Assembly: GCF_016834455.1 (NCBI RefSeq)
Contig: NZ_CP069213.1
Span: 1,178,501 to 1,242,500 of the forward strand
Direction: 5' to 3'
DNA from: Shewanella litorisediminis
GTDB taxonomy: Bacteria > Pseudomonadota > Gammaproteobacteria > Enterobacterales > Shewanellaceae
DNA length: 64,000 nt
Below are positions 50,145 to 61,100 of the stretch, in pieces. Every line of letters begins with the position of its first letter. The first letter of the stretch is position 1. The notes under the pieces are model-generated. The model was given only the letters and a program-made list of their open reading frames with translations. It was not told where the DNA came from and made no database searches. A program made the position numbers and the translations under genes.

Positions 50145-53100
50145 TCAGGCCTCTTCTATCGCCAGGGCCAGATCGCTGATTTCGTATATGCGCAGGCCAT
50201 CTTTGGCAAGCCAGGCGTCGGCCTTGAGGGTGACGCGGCCTGTTTCCCTTTCAATGGCGGTGATGTGCAGCTCCAGCGACATCTGCCTGTTTAAAGGGCT
50301 GATTTGGCCACGGTATTTCCACTTCACACGGCTTAAGCAGTGATTAAAGCGCGGATTGGCAAACTCATTTCCAAGGCCTGCGTCCAGGGCGAAGCTTGAA
50401 AGCAGCTCGATAATGGCCTCAACCCCCAAAGAGCCCGGCATCACCGGGTCCTGATGGAAGTGGAAGCGGAAGAACCAGTCGCTTGGGTCAATGGTGCGCT
50501 CGCCGTACACATAGCCAAGGCCTGCCTTGCCGCCGGCGCGGACAATGTCCACCCTGTCGACAAAGTTAAGGCGACCGCCGGGCAGGCGCAGATGGGGCTT
50601 GCCGGGGGCGGCCTGATACAGGGCGCAGGCGCTGTCGCGCAGGTTATAGCTGATGTCGGGGCTCAGGTGCTCAGCCTCAATCCAGGGCGTGGTGACCTTG
50701 CCGTTATCCAGCCCCAACTGGTGGGTGAGCGCCTCGGCCTTGAAGTAACCAAACACCGCCTTGCCCTCATAGAAGGGCTCACCGTCTGCCGCCAGCGCAA
50801 AGCTGAAGGTCTGGATGATATTGGTGCCGGACATGACAGTGCTTAATAGGCACGAGTCGTTGCTGATGGTCTTGCCCCGAAGGTCAATGTCTTTAATCAG
50901 GGTGCCTTCGCCGTCGAGATTGCGGAAAAAGAGCTCAAGCCCGGGGAAGCCCAAGGTGGTGCCCATGTAGCCCGAGATAAAGCCGTTTGGCTGCAGGGCG
51001 ATTTCCATCAAAATGGAGTAGGGCATGCGCGCCGGATGGCTGTTTTCGGCAAAATACCAGGCCTTTGGCGGCACTTCGTATTCGCCGATGCAGGATGCGG
51101 GGGATTTGAAATCGCCGCGCTTGCCCTTAACCTCCACCACCCGGGTGGTGAGCTGCAAGTCACCGCAGGGGGTGCGCGGCGGAATAAGGCCACGGTACAC
51201 CGCGAACTCGGGGCCGAAGCAGTTTTCGATATTGCCGGTGGCAAACTCGAACAGGTGCCAGGGGGTAAAAGGCACAGAATCCGGGATGCGATTTGCCGAT
51301 TTTGGAGAATAGTCTTTCGTCACCGGCGCTTCGATATGTTTCACCGGCACTACACCCTTGATGGGGGTGGCATTCAGGTCGGGCTCGTGGGTCATCAGCG
51401 GCGCATGGATGGACGCCTGACGGCCTTCCAGCAGTGCCTTGTTGTCGCTGATGGCAGCTGTTTGGTTGTCATTGCCATAGCGATGACAATCCTCATCTTC
51501 CTTGAGCATCACGCCGGTATTGTGAGAGGGGAAATCCACCCTGCTGTTGTCTGCGCCATAGCGATGACAATCCTCATCCTCTTTGAGCATCACCCCGGCA
51601 TTGTGAGAGGGGAAATCCACCCTGCTGTTGTCTGCGCCATAGCGATGACAATCCTCATCCTCTTTGAGCATCACCCCCAGGTTTTGAAAATCCACCACGA
51701 CTTTTCCGTCGAGGATAATTTCGATATTGGCCTTGGCCCAGGGTGAGGGGGTGAGACCTATGTCGGTGACTTCCATGCGGTAGCTTAGGCGGTTCGACTG
51801 GGGCAGTACCTGACCACGGCAGCGCACCTTTTGCGGCGCATCCTTCAATGGTTGGAAGCGGCCGTTTTTGGTGAGCTTGTGCAGCCCCAGATGCAGCATG
51901 TAAAACTGCAGCAGCTGACCACAGCCCTCGGCCATCAGCGAGCCTGCCATCACCTGATCGTCTTTGAAATGACAGGGGAAATACCAGTGGTCCGGCTCAA
52001 GCTGCTTATGGCCTTCGATAAGCCCCAGGCCCCAGGCGCCGCCTTTGACATCCACCTTGCTCACTTCTTCAATCATCAAAAACTTTTCAGAAGCAAAACA
52101 AAGCGATGGCTGGTGGAAACCCAGATCGTGACTTGGGCCAAAGCAGCCCGCCACATCGGCGGCGAGCAGGCGCGAGACCTTATCGTAGCCAAAGGCGGTT
52201 GTATCGCAGGCAATCAGCGGCGTGAAGCTACGTGGATTTGCCATGGCGGCACTGCGCTGTTTTATTTCATCCTCGGTGCGAATAACCCCTTTGCCATCGG
52301 CAAGCTCGGCGTCGGTGAAGAAACCGGCGCAGCCGCCGTCCATCTTGAGGATAAGCCTATCGCCCACGAAGCACTCGTAGGAGAAGAAAAACAGCAGGGT
52401 GTCGCCGTTGCGGGCGTAGTTGTTAATGGAGATATCGTACCTTAGGGTATCGCCGCCTCGGGGCAGGTCACCGAGGAAGGTGAGGGTGCAATCCAGCAGG
52501 CGATAGACCCGCTCGCCCTTGTTCTCAAGGTCGATGCCGAGGAAGGAGATGAGCATGAGATCGCACTGGCCCGACTCCACCGCCACCGCCCAGGGAATTT
52601 GCCCGTCCACCAGATAGGGGGCGTCCACCGGGATATCGTATTCGGTGGTCATGGTGCTTGGCTTGTACTCGCCAAGTTTTGCATCAAGCTTGGTGACCCG
52701 GGACACCAGCAGATAGTCTGTGGTGGGCAGGCGCACCCGGCGCTTGTAGCTGTCGATAATGGCGTAATCGGGGCCAAATACGGGGGCGATATCGCCCTCG
52801 GCGTACTCAACCAAATCGGCGTAATCCCAGATGCAGTCTTTTACCGCCTGGCTAAGCGGCGTTTGTTCAACTGCGGCTGGTGTTGCCAGCTCTGGCTTGG
52901 GCAGGCTGAGCTCTGCCTTGGACTGACTGCGCTGCACCTCGGGAAGGCTGATTTCCACCTTGGGTAAGGTGACTTGCAGGGGTTTATTCTCGCTCACCGC
53001 CGCGGCGATGGCGGCATTGCTGATACCGGCTGCGTCGCCGGTGATATCGGCCATCAGGGCGCGGGCAAGCTTGAGCCCGGCTTCGCGGCTTTGCAAGAAT

Positions 53101-56057
53101 GCCTGATGGGCCTCCATGGCCGCCAGACGATTCTGGACCACAGGTCCGGTCTGGCTGATGTTGATACTGGAGCCGCTATTGGCGCTGATGCCGGCGCTGA
53201 TGCCGGGGCTCGATGGCTGATAGCCGGGCGACTGGGGCGTTTTATTTTGTGTCATTGGTACTTCAGTATTTTTCTGCGAAGGCGGCTGTTCAGTGGCGTT
53301 GGATGCCGTGCTTTCCAGGGCATTGCTTGTAAGCGCAGTGTTTTGTGCCAGCTTGGCGCGGATAGAGCCTTCACAGGGCAGTTCGCCGCTGAGTATGTGG
53401 CCGCGAATATCTCTGCCGCCAAGCTGTATGCGCTGCAGCAGCTGCTTGCCTGCGGGGGCGTGCAGCCCTTCTGTGAGGCGCTGACTGAGGGCAGCTTGTT
53501 GTGCCTTGGTTTGGCGAAGCTCGACCCGGGCGCTGTGCATGGCGCCATCCAGCAGTACCGCTGCTTTCGACTCTGCCCCATGGCCTTTCAGTGTCAAAGA
53601 CAGGAGCGAATGTTGCAGGCTCGCCATATTGGCGGCGGCAAAGCAGTGGCCCAGGCGGGCACTGGCGCTGTGGCCACTGACGTTAAGCATGCGGCCAAGC
53701 TTGCAGCTGGGGCTGTGCTCTGTGATGTCCTCTACATTGGCCTGGTCGGGGCGGCTGAACGTTGGCGGCGTGAGCGCGCCATAACGGCCTTTGCTGCCTG
53801 CCTTCAATACCAGGGCGCCTGCCCCTTCACCGGGGGGGAGACCCATGGCGCCAAGGGCGCTGCCATAGTGCCATACTTTCTCGGCGCTGGCGGCCAAGTC
53901 CACCGCGGCCACTACCACGGCGTCCAGCTGCTGGGTGGCGCAGAGGTTGTCGGCCACCTCCAGCGCGCGGGCAACCGAGAGTTCGCCCGCCGACAGGGTA
54001 AAGGCCGGGCCGCTGAAGTCCCACTGGGAGGCCACCCGGGAGGCCATGATATTGCCTATGTAGCTGGTGTACTGATTCAGGCTTGCCGAGGGCAGCACCG
54101 CATCCATGGCAAGTTGCTCCAGCGCCTGATATTCATCGTCGCTGAGCACTATGCCGGCCCGTGCCAGACTGTCGGCAATCTGGGTGTGCAGGTTAACCCG
54201 GCCGCGGAACTGATGCAGCTCAAGCTCGGTTTCCATGGCAACCAGCACCGCCACCTTGCTGCCGGGCTTGAGATCCGCATCGCGGATGGCCTCGTCGGCC
54301 ACCTTCATCAGCAAAAGCTGCTGGGCAACCAGTCTGTCGCCGGGGTGGGGCGGCAGCCTGAAGCGCAAAAAGTCCAGCTCGAATCCGTCTATAAAACCGC
54401 CAACATGCTGTATCGCAGAGTCATGGGACCCGGCGCTCAGGTGCTCGAGACCTTTCCAGCGCCCCTCGGGCAGCGGCACAAGGGCGTGTTTGTTGTCTGT
54501 TATCAGGGTCGCGAGCTCGCCCACATGGGTTGCCGCGCCGAAGTGTCCGGCGAGGCCTTCGATGCCAAAGCTGTCGCTGGCTGAGTGGCTGACGTCAGGA
54601 CTGCTCAATGCTTGAAGCGCTTCTGCTCCATCGGGGGATTCCAGCACCAGGTGGGCGTTGCAGCCACCAAAGCCGAATACCGATAATCCGGCCATGGCGG
54701 CATTATTTTGCGGTTTTGCAGGCCAGGGGCGGGCTGCGGTGACCATCTGGTCGTCGCCAAAGAGCCCCTTGGGGGAGCTGATTGGGCTGGTTAGGCGCAC
54801 CGTGGGCGGCAGAAGTTTATGCTTCATCGCCAGCATCAACTTGATGATGCCGGGCATACCTGCGGCGGTGAGAAGATGGGTCAGGTTGGACTTTACCGAG
54901 CCGATAAGGGGCGGCGCACTGCCATCGAGGCGCGACTCAAAAAAGCTTTCCAGTGAGCTCAGCTCCACCTTGTCGCCAAGGGGCGTACCTGTGGCGTGGC
55001 ATTCCACCACTTCCACGGCGCCGGGGGCTATGCCTGCGTCTTCGTAGGCGCGCTCGAAGGCCTTGATTTGCCCCTTGCTGGCTGGGCTTAACACAAACTG
55101 GCCGCGACCATCGTTGGACAGCCCAACACCCCGGATAATGCCGTGGATGGTGTCGCCATCGCGTTTGGCGTCATCCAGGCGTTTGAGCACCAGTACCCCG
55201 GCGCCTTCACCGGCGTACAGGCCGCCGGAGTGCTTATCGAGGGGGGCGCTCAGGCCATGCTCCGGGAAGGCATGGAAGATGGAAAAGCCCATGCTGATGA
55301 AAAAGGGATCGGCGCCGCTCACCGCACCGGCCAGCATGACATCGGCCTTGCCGGTGGCCAGATAGTCGCAGGCAAGCTTGATGGCGTAGACGGAGCTGGC
55401 GCAGGCCGCATCCAGGCTCAGGCTCACGCCCTCAAGCCCCAGGCAGTCGCTGATAAGGGCCGAGGCATCGGCGGCCGTGTCCTGTAACCAGGGCTGTGAC
55501 CCAAGGGTGCTTTGCCCATCGAAGGGCTGCAGCGGCGGGAAGCCGGGCAAACGGGCCTTGAGGCCATTTTCCACCGCCTTGTGGTACAGGGGCAAAAAGG
55601 CGCGGTTGGAGGCTTTGGTGGGAAACGACAGGGTACCCATCACCACGCCGCAGCGGCGTTTATCCATCCCGGAGTTAAGGCTCTGCAGTGCCATTCTCGC
55701 CACATCCAGGGCCCACAGCTGATGCTCGTCCACTTGGGAGGCCAGGGTGGCCATGGCATCGGCTGGCTTGGCGTAACCCTCGGGTGAAAAACGAAAGTCT
55801 CTCAGGTAGCCGCCCTTGTCGCAGTAAAAGCGGTCGCTCTTACCCTGCTCCCCAAGATAGGCCGCCACAGGCGCGCCGAGTTTGTCCCGGCAAATTGGGC
55901 TGTGGGCATCTTTGCCCTCGGTTATCAGCGACCAGAAGGCATCCAGGTCGTCAGCACCGGGAAAACGCCCCGCCATGGAGACGATGGCAATGGGGCTGGC
56001 ACCTTTGCTGGCTTGTGCGTGCTTGGTTTTGGCGTGTTTTTTTGTATTTGGGCTCAA
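50145..56057 (-). CDS. pfaC: PUFA synthase subunit PfaC (KS, chain-length factor, two FabA-like dehydratases)
   Basis: A 1970-aa multidomain synthase. KS (about 20-460) has the catalytic Cys in LDAACASSVYAIKLA and His in ECHATGTPLGD and SNLTHLLTAAGMPG. The second KS-like domain has LSAGELSVARALEVA with no cysteine, hence a chain-length factor. Two FabA-type hot-dog dehydratase regions follow (CHFKDDQVMAGSLMAEG; FRFHFHQDPVMPGSLG near the C-terminus). A linker at about residues 1459-1530 holds an in-frame tandem repeat. The only start compatible with the family N-terminus is a TTG at 56057, overlapping the pfaB stop (TTGA), so translation is coupled. Confidence 0.95.
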   Translation of the reverse strand: MSPNTKKHAKTKHAQASKGASPIAIVSMAGRFPGADDLDAFWSLITEGKDAHSPICRDKLGAPVAAYLGEQGKSDRFYCDKGGYLRDFRFSPEGYAKPADAMATLASQVDEHQLWALDVARMALQSLNSGMDKRRCGVVMGTLSFPTKASNRAFLPLYHKAVENGLKARLPGFPPLQPFDGQSTLGSQPWLQDTAADASALISDCLGLEGVSLSLDAACASSVYAIKLACDYLATGKADVMLAGAVSGADPFFISMGFSIFHAFPEHGLSAPLDKHSGGLYAGEGAGVLVLKRLDDAKRDGDTIHGIIRGVGLSNDGRGQFVLSPASKGQIKAFERAYEDAGIAPGAVEVVECHATGTPLGDKVELSSLESFFESRLDGSAPPLIGSVKSNLTHLLTAAGMPGIIKLMLAMKHKLLPPTVRLTSPISSPKGLFGDDQMVTAARPWPAKPQNNAAMAGLSVFGFGGCNAHLVLESPDGAEALQALSSPDVSHSASDSFGIEGLAGHFGAATHVGELATLITDNKHALVPLPEGRWKGLEHLSAGSHDSAIQHVGGFIDGFELDFLRFRLPPHPGDRLVAQQLLLMKVADEAIRDADLKPGSKVAVLVAMETELELHQFRGRVNLHTQIADSLARAGIVLSDDEYQALEQLAMDAVLPSASLNQYTSYIGNIMASRVASQWDFSGPAFTLSAGELSVARALEVADNLCATQQLDAVVVAAVDLAASAEKVWHYGSALGAMGLPPGEGAGALVLKAGSKGRYGALTPPTFSRPDQANVEDITEHSPSCKLGRMLNVSGHSASARLGHCFAAANMASLQHSLLSLTLKGHGAESKAAVLLDGAMHSARVELRQTKAQQAALSQRLTEGLHAPAGKQLLQRIQLGGRDIRGHILSGELPCEGSIRAKLAQNTALTSNALESTASNATEQPPSQKNTEVPMTQNKTPQSPGYQPSSPGISAGISANSGSSINISQTGPVVQNRLAAMEAHQAFLQSREAGLKLARALMADITGDAAGISNAAIAAAVSENKPLQVTLPKVEISLPEVQRSQSKAELSLPKPELATPAAVEQTPLSQAVKDCIWDYADLVEYAEGDIAPVFGPDYAIIDSYKRRVRLPTTDYLLVSRVTKLDAKLGEYKPSTMTTEYDIPVDAPYLVDGQIPWAVAVESGQCDLMLISFLGIDLENKGERVYRLLDCTLTFLGDLPRGGDTLRYDISINNYARNGDTLLFFFSYECFVGDRLILKMDGGCAGFFTDAELADGKGVIRTEDEIKQRSAAMANPRSFTPLIACDTTAFGYDKVSRLLAADVAGCFGPSHDLGFHQPSLCFASEKFLMIEEVSKVDVKGGAWGLGLIEGHKQLEPDHWYFPCHFKDDQVMAGSLMAEGCGQLLQFYMLHLGLHKLTKNGRFQPLKDAPQKVRCRGQVLPQSNRLSYRMEVTDIGLTPSPWAKANIEIILDGKVVVDFQNLGVMLKEDEDCHRYGADNSRVDFPSHNAGVMLKEDEDCHRYGADNSRVDFPSHNTGVMLKEDEDCHRYGNDNQTAAISDNKALLEGRQASIHAPLMTHEPDLNATPIKGVVPVKHIEAPVTKDYSPKSANRIPDSVPFTPWHLFEFATGNIENCFGPEFAVYRGLIPPRTPCGDLQLTTRVVEVKGKRGDFKSPASCIGEYEVPPKAWYFAENSHPARMPYSILMEIALQPNGFISGYMGTTLGFPGLELFFRNLDGEGTLIKDIDLRGKTISNDSCLLSTVMSGTNIIQTFSFALAADGEPFYEGKAVFGYFKAEALTHQLGLDNGKVTTPWIEAEHLSPDISYNLRDSACALYQAAPGKPHLRLPGGRLNFVDRVDIVRAGGKAGLGYVYGERTIDPSDWFFRFHFHQDPVMPGSLGVEAIIELLSSFALDAGLGNEFANPRFNHCLSRVKWKYRGQISPLNRQMSLELHITAIERETGRVTLKADAWLAKDGLRIYEISDLALAIEEA
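51474..51685 (-). repeat. 81-bp in-frame tandem repeat inside pfaC
   Basis: About 2.6 copies of an 81-bp unit encoding GVMLKEDEDCHRYGADNS plus RVDFPSHN and one more residue (27 aa). Two units are nearly identical and the third is partial. The first unit is the natural end of the preceding dehydratase region (VDFQNLGVMLKEDEDC); the others look like duplications of it. Confidence 0.93.
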
Positions 56058-58180
56058 GGCGTTGTCTCTTGGGCGGTGCGCGGCGCGTCTGCCGTGGCAG
56101 GGCGCAGGCGGGATAAATTCATGGGAATACTGTGGGCAATCAGCCGAGCCAGGGTCTTTTGCAGCGCCTTGCCATCCTGTCCATCGCAGGGGTGGGCACT
56201 GAGGCGCATCAGGCGGGCGTCGGCAATGGCCTGAATGATGCCACTGGTTTGCCGCCCGGCACCCACCTCCACAAAGAGTCTGGCACCGGCCTTGGCGGCG
56301 CGAAGCACCAGGGCGGTGAAGTCCAGCGGCTCGCTGAAAGTGGTGGCAACGGCTTCGGCAATGGCCCTGGAGACAGCATCGGAGACAGCATCGGAGACTG
56401 CCTCGGAGACTGTATCGGTCTGGGGCTTATCAGCAAACAGCAGCGGCGCATCGGCGCCTGCGCTCAGCATCACGGGCAACGCTGCCCTGGCCTCGCCGGA
56501 CAGTGCCGCCAGTGGGCGCAGATAAAATGCCTGCAGCTGCGACTTGATGGCCGCTGCGGCCGGGGTATGCATGGCGGTAACCAGCCCTGTGGTGAGCGGC
56601 CGCTTGCCAAGGGTCTTACACAGGCGCTTAAGCTCGGTTTCGTCTCCGGCAAGCACAGTGCTGGGCCCCTGGGCGATGGCGATGCTGACCCGGGGGAAGT
56701 CTGCCAGATGGGGGCGTATTTCCTCGGCGCTGAGCCTGACCACGGCACTTTGCCACTTGAGCGCGCTGCTTGCTGCGGCTTTTTTGCGGGAGCGGGATTT
56801 GGTGGCCTTGGGGGCCGGGTTGTCGTCCACTGTCTCCTCATCCAGCTGCCACAGGGCGCGCACGGCCTTGAGCTCCCCTGAGATTTGCTCATTGAAGAGC
56901 TCGCTGCTGAGGGTGTCCTGCGCCATGGCAAAGGGGTCTTGCCACAGACCATGGCTCGCCACCATGGCGGCTTCGCCCATGGAATAGCCAAGGGCGAGGG
57001 CGGGCTTGATACCAAGCTCTGTCATCAGCACCCTTGCCATCAGGTAGCTGGCGCCCACGCCGGCCACGGCCTGTTCGGCGAGGCTGGGGTTATCTTCCAG
57101 CTCTCTTGGCTGCAGCAGGGCATTGAGGCCATCGAGCCCGTGCTCGCGGCTTTCCTGATCCAGGGCATCAAAACTGTCGGCAAAGCGCAGGTGCAGGCTT
57201 GAGAGCATGGACGCAGAGGCCACGCCCACACCGGGGTAAACGAAGGCGAGCCCGTCCGCCGTGGCCGGGCTTGGGGCAAACACACTGCCTGCGGGGGTGA
57301 CCAGTTCAATGTCGTCCCGCAGGCTTTCGGCTATCCGCCACGACAGGGCGGCAGCCTCGGCGGCCAGGGCCTTGGCACTGTCGCCAACCAGCACCAGCGC
57401 CCGGCAACCCGGGGTCATTTCATCGAAGGCATCGGCAATGAGTTTGGCCAGCGCCGCCCGGCCTTTGACCGAGTCATCCTTGAGGGCATTGAGACTTGCC
57501 TGTACCTGGGTGAGCCGCCGTTGAATATGGGACCAGTCGGCACTGGGCAGCGCCAGTGGCAGCAGCCAGGGCAGCGCATTTTGTCCTTGTGTGTTGGGGC
57601 TGGTGGGGGCGGATTCAGGGCCATTGAGACCCAGTGTCAGCCGCGCCGAGCCCTGGGTGAGTACCAGGGTTTCGCCGCCGGCCATCTTGCTGCTTGTTTC
57701 GTCTGCATTGGACTGGTCGTTACTGGGCTGTTCGTTACTGGACTGAGCAGGGGTGTTCACCAGCGCCACCACCCGCGCCTGATAGCGTGGGTGGCTCCAA
57801 TAGCTGCCGTATACGGGATGGGTGCGGCTGGCCAGTTGCTCCGCGTGGCGGATAACGCACTCCAGCGTGATTTGTTCAAAGAGGATTTCTGCATCCGCCG
57901 GGGCGCGCCCGGCCTGGGCGAGGGCAGTGTGAATGGCATTTTTGCCCGAACCCAGCGCCTGCAGCAGTGCCAGCGGATGCAGGCGCTGTTTGGCGGCCTC
58001 AAGTGCCGGCAGCATCAGCAGGGTGCCGTCTTTACCCAGTGCGATTGTTGCTCCCTTTTGCGCCTTATCAATCAGGGCGTGCCAATCGGGTTCGTTGGCG
58101 GTAACCCTCAAGGCATCGGCCGGGCAGCGTTGCACCCGGCACAGCGCCAATCTCAGGGGGGGCGTCTTCACTGACATCAT
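56054..58180 (-). CDS. pfaB: PUFA synthase acyltransferase subunit PfaB
   Basis: A 708-aa subunit. A poorly conserved N-terminal KS-like remnant (about 1-290) is followed by a malonyl/acyltransferase domain beginning LAFVYPGVGVASASML. Its nucleophile is in ALGYSMGEAAMVAS (GxSxG) and its catalytic His in AMHTPAAAAIKS. A Lys/Arg-rich patch (KATKSRSRKKAAAS) lies inside the AT region. PfaB is thought to influence the final product (EPA versus DHA). Start overlaps the pfaA stop by 4 bp (ATGA) with CAGGAGAT upstream. A 12-bp tandem repeat encodes a SDAV-type run near the C-terminus. Confidence 0.93.
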   Translation of the reverse strand: MMSVKTPPLRLALCRVQRCPADALRVTANEPDWHALIDKAQKGATIALGKDGTLLMLPALEAAKQRLHPLALLQALGSGKNAIHTALAQAGRAPADAEILFEQITLECVIRHAEQLASRTHPVYGSYWSHPRYQARVVALVNTPAQSSNEQPSNDQSNADETSSKMAGGETLVLTQGSARLTLGLNGPESAPTSPNTQGQNALPWLLPLALPSADWSHIQRRLTQVQASLNALKDDSVKGRAALAKLIADAFDEMTPGCRALVLVGDSAKALAAEAAALSWRIAESLRDDIELVTPAGSVFAPSPATADGLAFVYPGVGVASASMLSSLHLRFADSFDALDQESREHGLDGLNALLQPRELEDNPSLAEQAVAGVGASYLMARVLMTELGIKPALALGYSMGEAAMVASHGLWQDPFAMAQDTLSSELFNEQISGELKAVRALWQLDEETVDDNPAPKATKSRSRKKAAASSALKWQSAVVRLSAEEIRPHLADFPRVSIAIAQGPSTVLAGDETELKRLCKTLGKRPLTTGLVTAMHTPAAAAIKSQLQAFYLRPLAALSGEARAALPVMLSAGADAPLLFADKPQTDTVSEAVSDAVSDAVSRAIAEAVATTFSEPLDFTALVLRAAKAGARLFVEVGAGRQTSGIIQAIADARLMRLSAHPCDGQDGKALQKTLARLIAHSIPMNLSRLRPATADAPRTAQETTP
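56369..56416 (-). repeat. 12-bp tandem repeat in pfaB, four units
   Basis: Four units of GGAGACWGNMTC in frame, encoding SEAVSDAVSDAVS (4-residue period) in a linker-like, low-complexity part of PfaB. Confidence 0.88.
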
Positions 58181-61100
58181 ATCTCCTGGCCCTTGGCCGA
58201 CAAAAATGCCTGATTCAGGCTTTTGCTGATAGTGACCTTAACCCCTTCCATCGCTGAGGCGAGCTGCCCCTGCGCATTATAGAGGGCGACATCGGCACAG
58301 AGCTGGCGCGATGAGTGGCTCTTCACCCACAGGCGAAGCTGGCCCTGCTCACCGGGGGCAAGCTCGAGGTGTTGCACCGCGCGCCCAAGGCTCGCCGGCA
58401 GGCTGGCGGCATCGTATTTAAGCCGCGCCCACACCAGCAGCGCCTGCAGCAAGGCATCCTGCTGGACAATGGCTGCCTGCCCCGGTTCGGCATTTGTTGA
58501 CAGGGTATTGGCAGGCAGCGTCACTGAGCATGCCAGCCCGTTCTCATCAAACCAGCTCACATCCCCCATCATCTGCAGTGCAGGCCCATGAAACAGGGCG
58601 CCATCCAGATAGAGCTGCTCACCTGTGGCAACGGGCTTCTCCGCCGACTGCCCGATATCAGCAGCAAGGGCTTCGGCTGGCAATGAGAGTGGACTGGGGG
58701 CTTCAAGCCTTGCCTCGTATTGGGGGCGACCATCGCAGCTGATAAGCGCAGACAGGCCTGTGTCTGTCACCGACAGCACCATGGTCAGGGCTTTTTCATC
58801 GCTGTCGAATACCACGCCCTTGAGCAGTCGGTAATCATGGGGCTGCCACTGCCCGCCAAAGTGGCGCGTTGCAGCGGCTTGCATCCATTCCAGGGCACAG
58901 ACGGTAGGCAGCACAGCGTTACCGCCAATCTGATGATCCTCAAGGATCGCCAGCTGTTGGCGGCGCAGGGTGCGACCGAGGGTAATTCCGCTGTGCCCAT
59001 CAGGCTTTTTTAGGTCGGCGCCTGCCTGGTTTGCATTGCCCTGCATGCTGGAGCCCACCAAAATCTGGGATTCGGCGCGGCCAAGCACGGCTTCGGCAAA
59101 GAGGGCAGCACCCAGTGGCCGGGGGATGACATACACGCCCCGCTCCTGGAACATTTTTTTCAGGCTGTCGGTCACCATGCCGCCATCCCATGGCCCCCAA
59201 TCGAAGGCCACCACGCGGCAATCCGGCCTGGCGTGGGCCAAACGGTGGGCGGCCTTGTTGAGGATTTCATTGGCCATGGCGTAGTCGCTCTGGCCCTTGT
59301 TGCCATAAAAACCCGCGGCGGAGGAAAAGAGCGCCACCAGTTTGAGCTCATCAAGGTTTGCCAGAAGGCCCTTAATACCCTCGACCTTGGTGCCTGCCAC
59401 CCGCTTGAGCTCATCCAGGGTCTTGTCCTGAATAAACTTGTCGGCGAGTACGCCTGCGCCGTGGATAAGGCCTGTAACAGGCGCCAGTGCCTGTATGGGG
59501 CCAAGCGCTTTGGCGATGGACTCGGCCGATGACACGTCCATGGACAGGTATTCGGCGCTGGCACCGAGGTCGCTGAAGGCTTGCAGTGCCTGCTGGATTT
59601 CCAGGGCGCTGGCAAGGGGGGCAATCAGGGCATCCACTTCCCTGGGCGTGGGGCGTTTGCCACCGGCCAGCAGCTCCTGAATGGCAGCTTGCTTAAGCTC
59701 AGTCGCCGCAACCCCTCTTGCCCAAACCGGGAACTCATTGAGGCAGAGCGCCTTGCTGCGTCCGGCCAGAATAAAGTGGGCCTGGGTACGCGCGGCCAGT
59801 GCCAGGGCGCAGTCGAGGGTTACCCCTTTTGCACCACCGGTCACCAGTATTTTATCTGTGCTGTTTAGCGTTGTTGCTGAAATTTGCTGCGCATCGGTTG
59901 CCAAAGCACCGAAGCGACCATCCGCAGCTATACCCCATTCAAGCAGGTCATCGGCGCCATAGAGGGCGTCAATGACCGCATCGGCCAGAGCGGTGGCATC
60001 CAACTGGACCGCGACATCCAGTGCCCGGCAGTGGGCATGGGGCCATTCCTGGGCCAGGGTTTTGGTGAGGCCAAAGAGGGCGCCCTGATTCAGCTCCACA
60101 TCGGCGCCAGACAGCCCCAGTTTGCCGTCCATGCGCGCCGCTGTGATAAAGGCGCGTCTGTGGGCGCCGTTCGCGGCAAAGTCCGCGGCCAGATGCTTGG
60201 CGAACAAAAACGCCAGTGATACCTGAGAAAACGCCTCGTCACTGAAACGGGCAACCGCGTTACCGCTGGCAGCGCCTTCATCTGCGGCCATGACAGGCTG
60301 CAGATGAATAAAGGCCGACACCGGCTCAAGCTCCTTGAGCAGCGACTGGATTTCGGTGTCCATGTCGCCCTGTTGGGAAAGCGTGCGGGCATCTATGCTG
60401 GCATCCAATACCGACTGGTGGCCCAGACTGTCGCTGCGAACGACAGTGACCGCCAGCCCTTTGGCATCGAGGCGGCCAGCCAGTACACCGGCATTGTGAC
60501 CATCATCGAGGATGATGACACGACCATTGGCGGCAAATAGCGCTGCGGCCGATGCGGCCTCGAGTCTATCTGCCGCCGGCAGCTTTTTTAGGGCAACCCC
60601 CGCGTGAGGCGCAAGCTCGGTATCTGCACTGGCATCTGTGCCCACAAATTGGTTTGGCAGGGAGAAGCTTTCGACGATTTGCCCCAGGGTGCGGCATTCG
60701 GCGAGGGTGGCTGCATCCACTTCGGCCAGACCCGGCAGGCGCTCCTGCACCGTGCCTAAAATCTCTACCCGTTTGATGGAGTCGATACCCAGATCGGCTT
60801 CCATGTCCATGGCCAGGTCCAGCATTTCTACCGGATAACCGGTTTTCTCGGCCACCACAGTGAGCATGGTGTCCAGCACTTGTTGTGGCGTTGGGGCCGG
60901 CAGTGTTGCCGGAGCCGCGGCGGCGTGAACGGCAGGTGCTGCATCGGATGCGATGGCAGATGCGGTTACAGCTATCTCCTGGGCAGCCGCCAGTGCGGAG
61001 ACGGCGATGTCTACTTCCACTTCAGTACCCGTGTCCGCATCAGCCGCTGTTTGCTGGGCTTCTGCCTTGCTGTCGAGGCTGGTTTCCTTTGCGCCGTCCT

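Noticed and set aside
53000..55800. Long plus-strand open frames opposite pfaC
   Set aside because: High-GC antisense shadows of pfaC (Gly/Ala/His/Gln-rich) with no family features.
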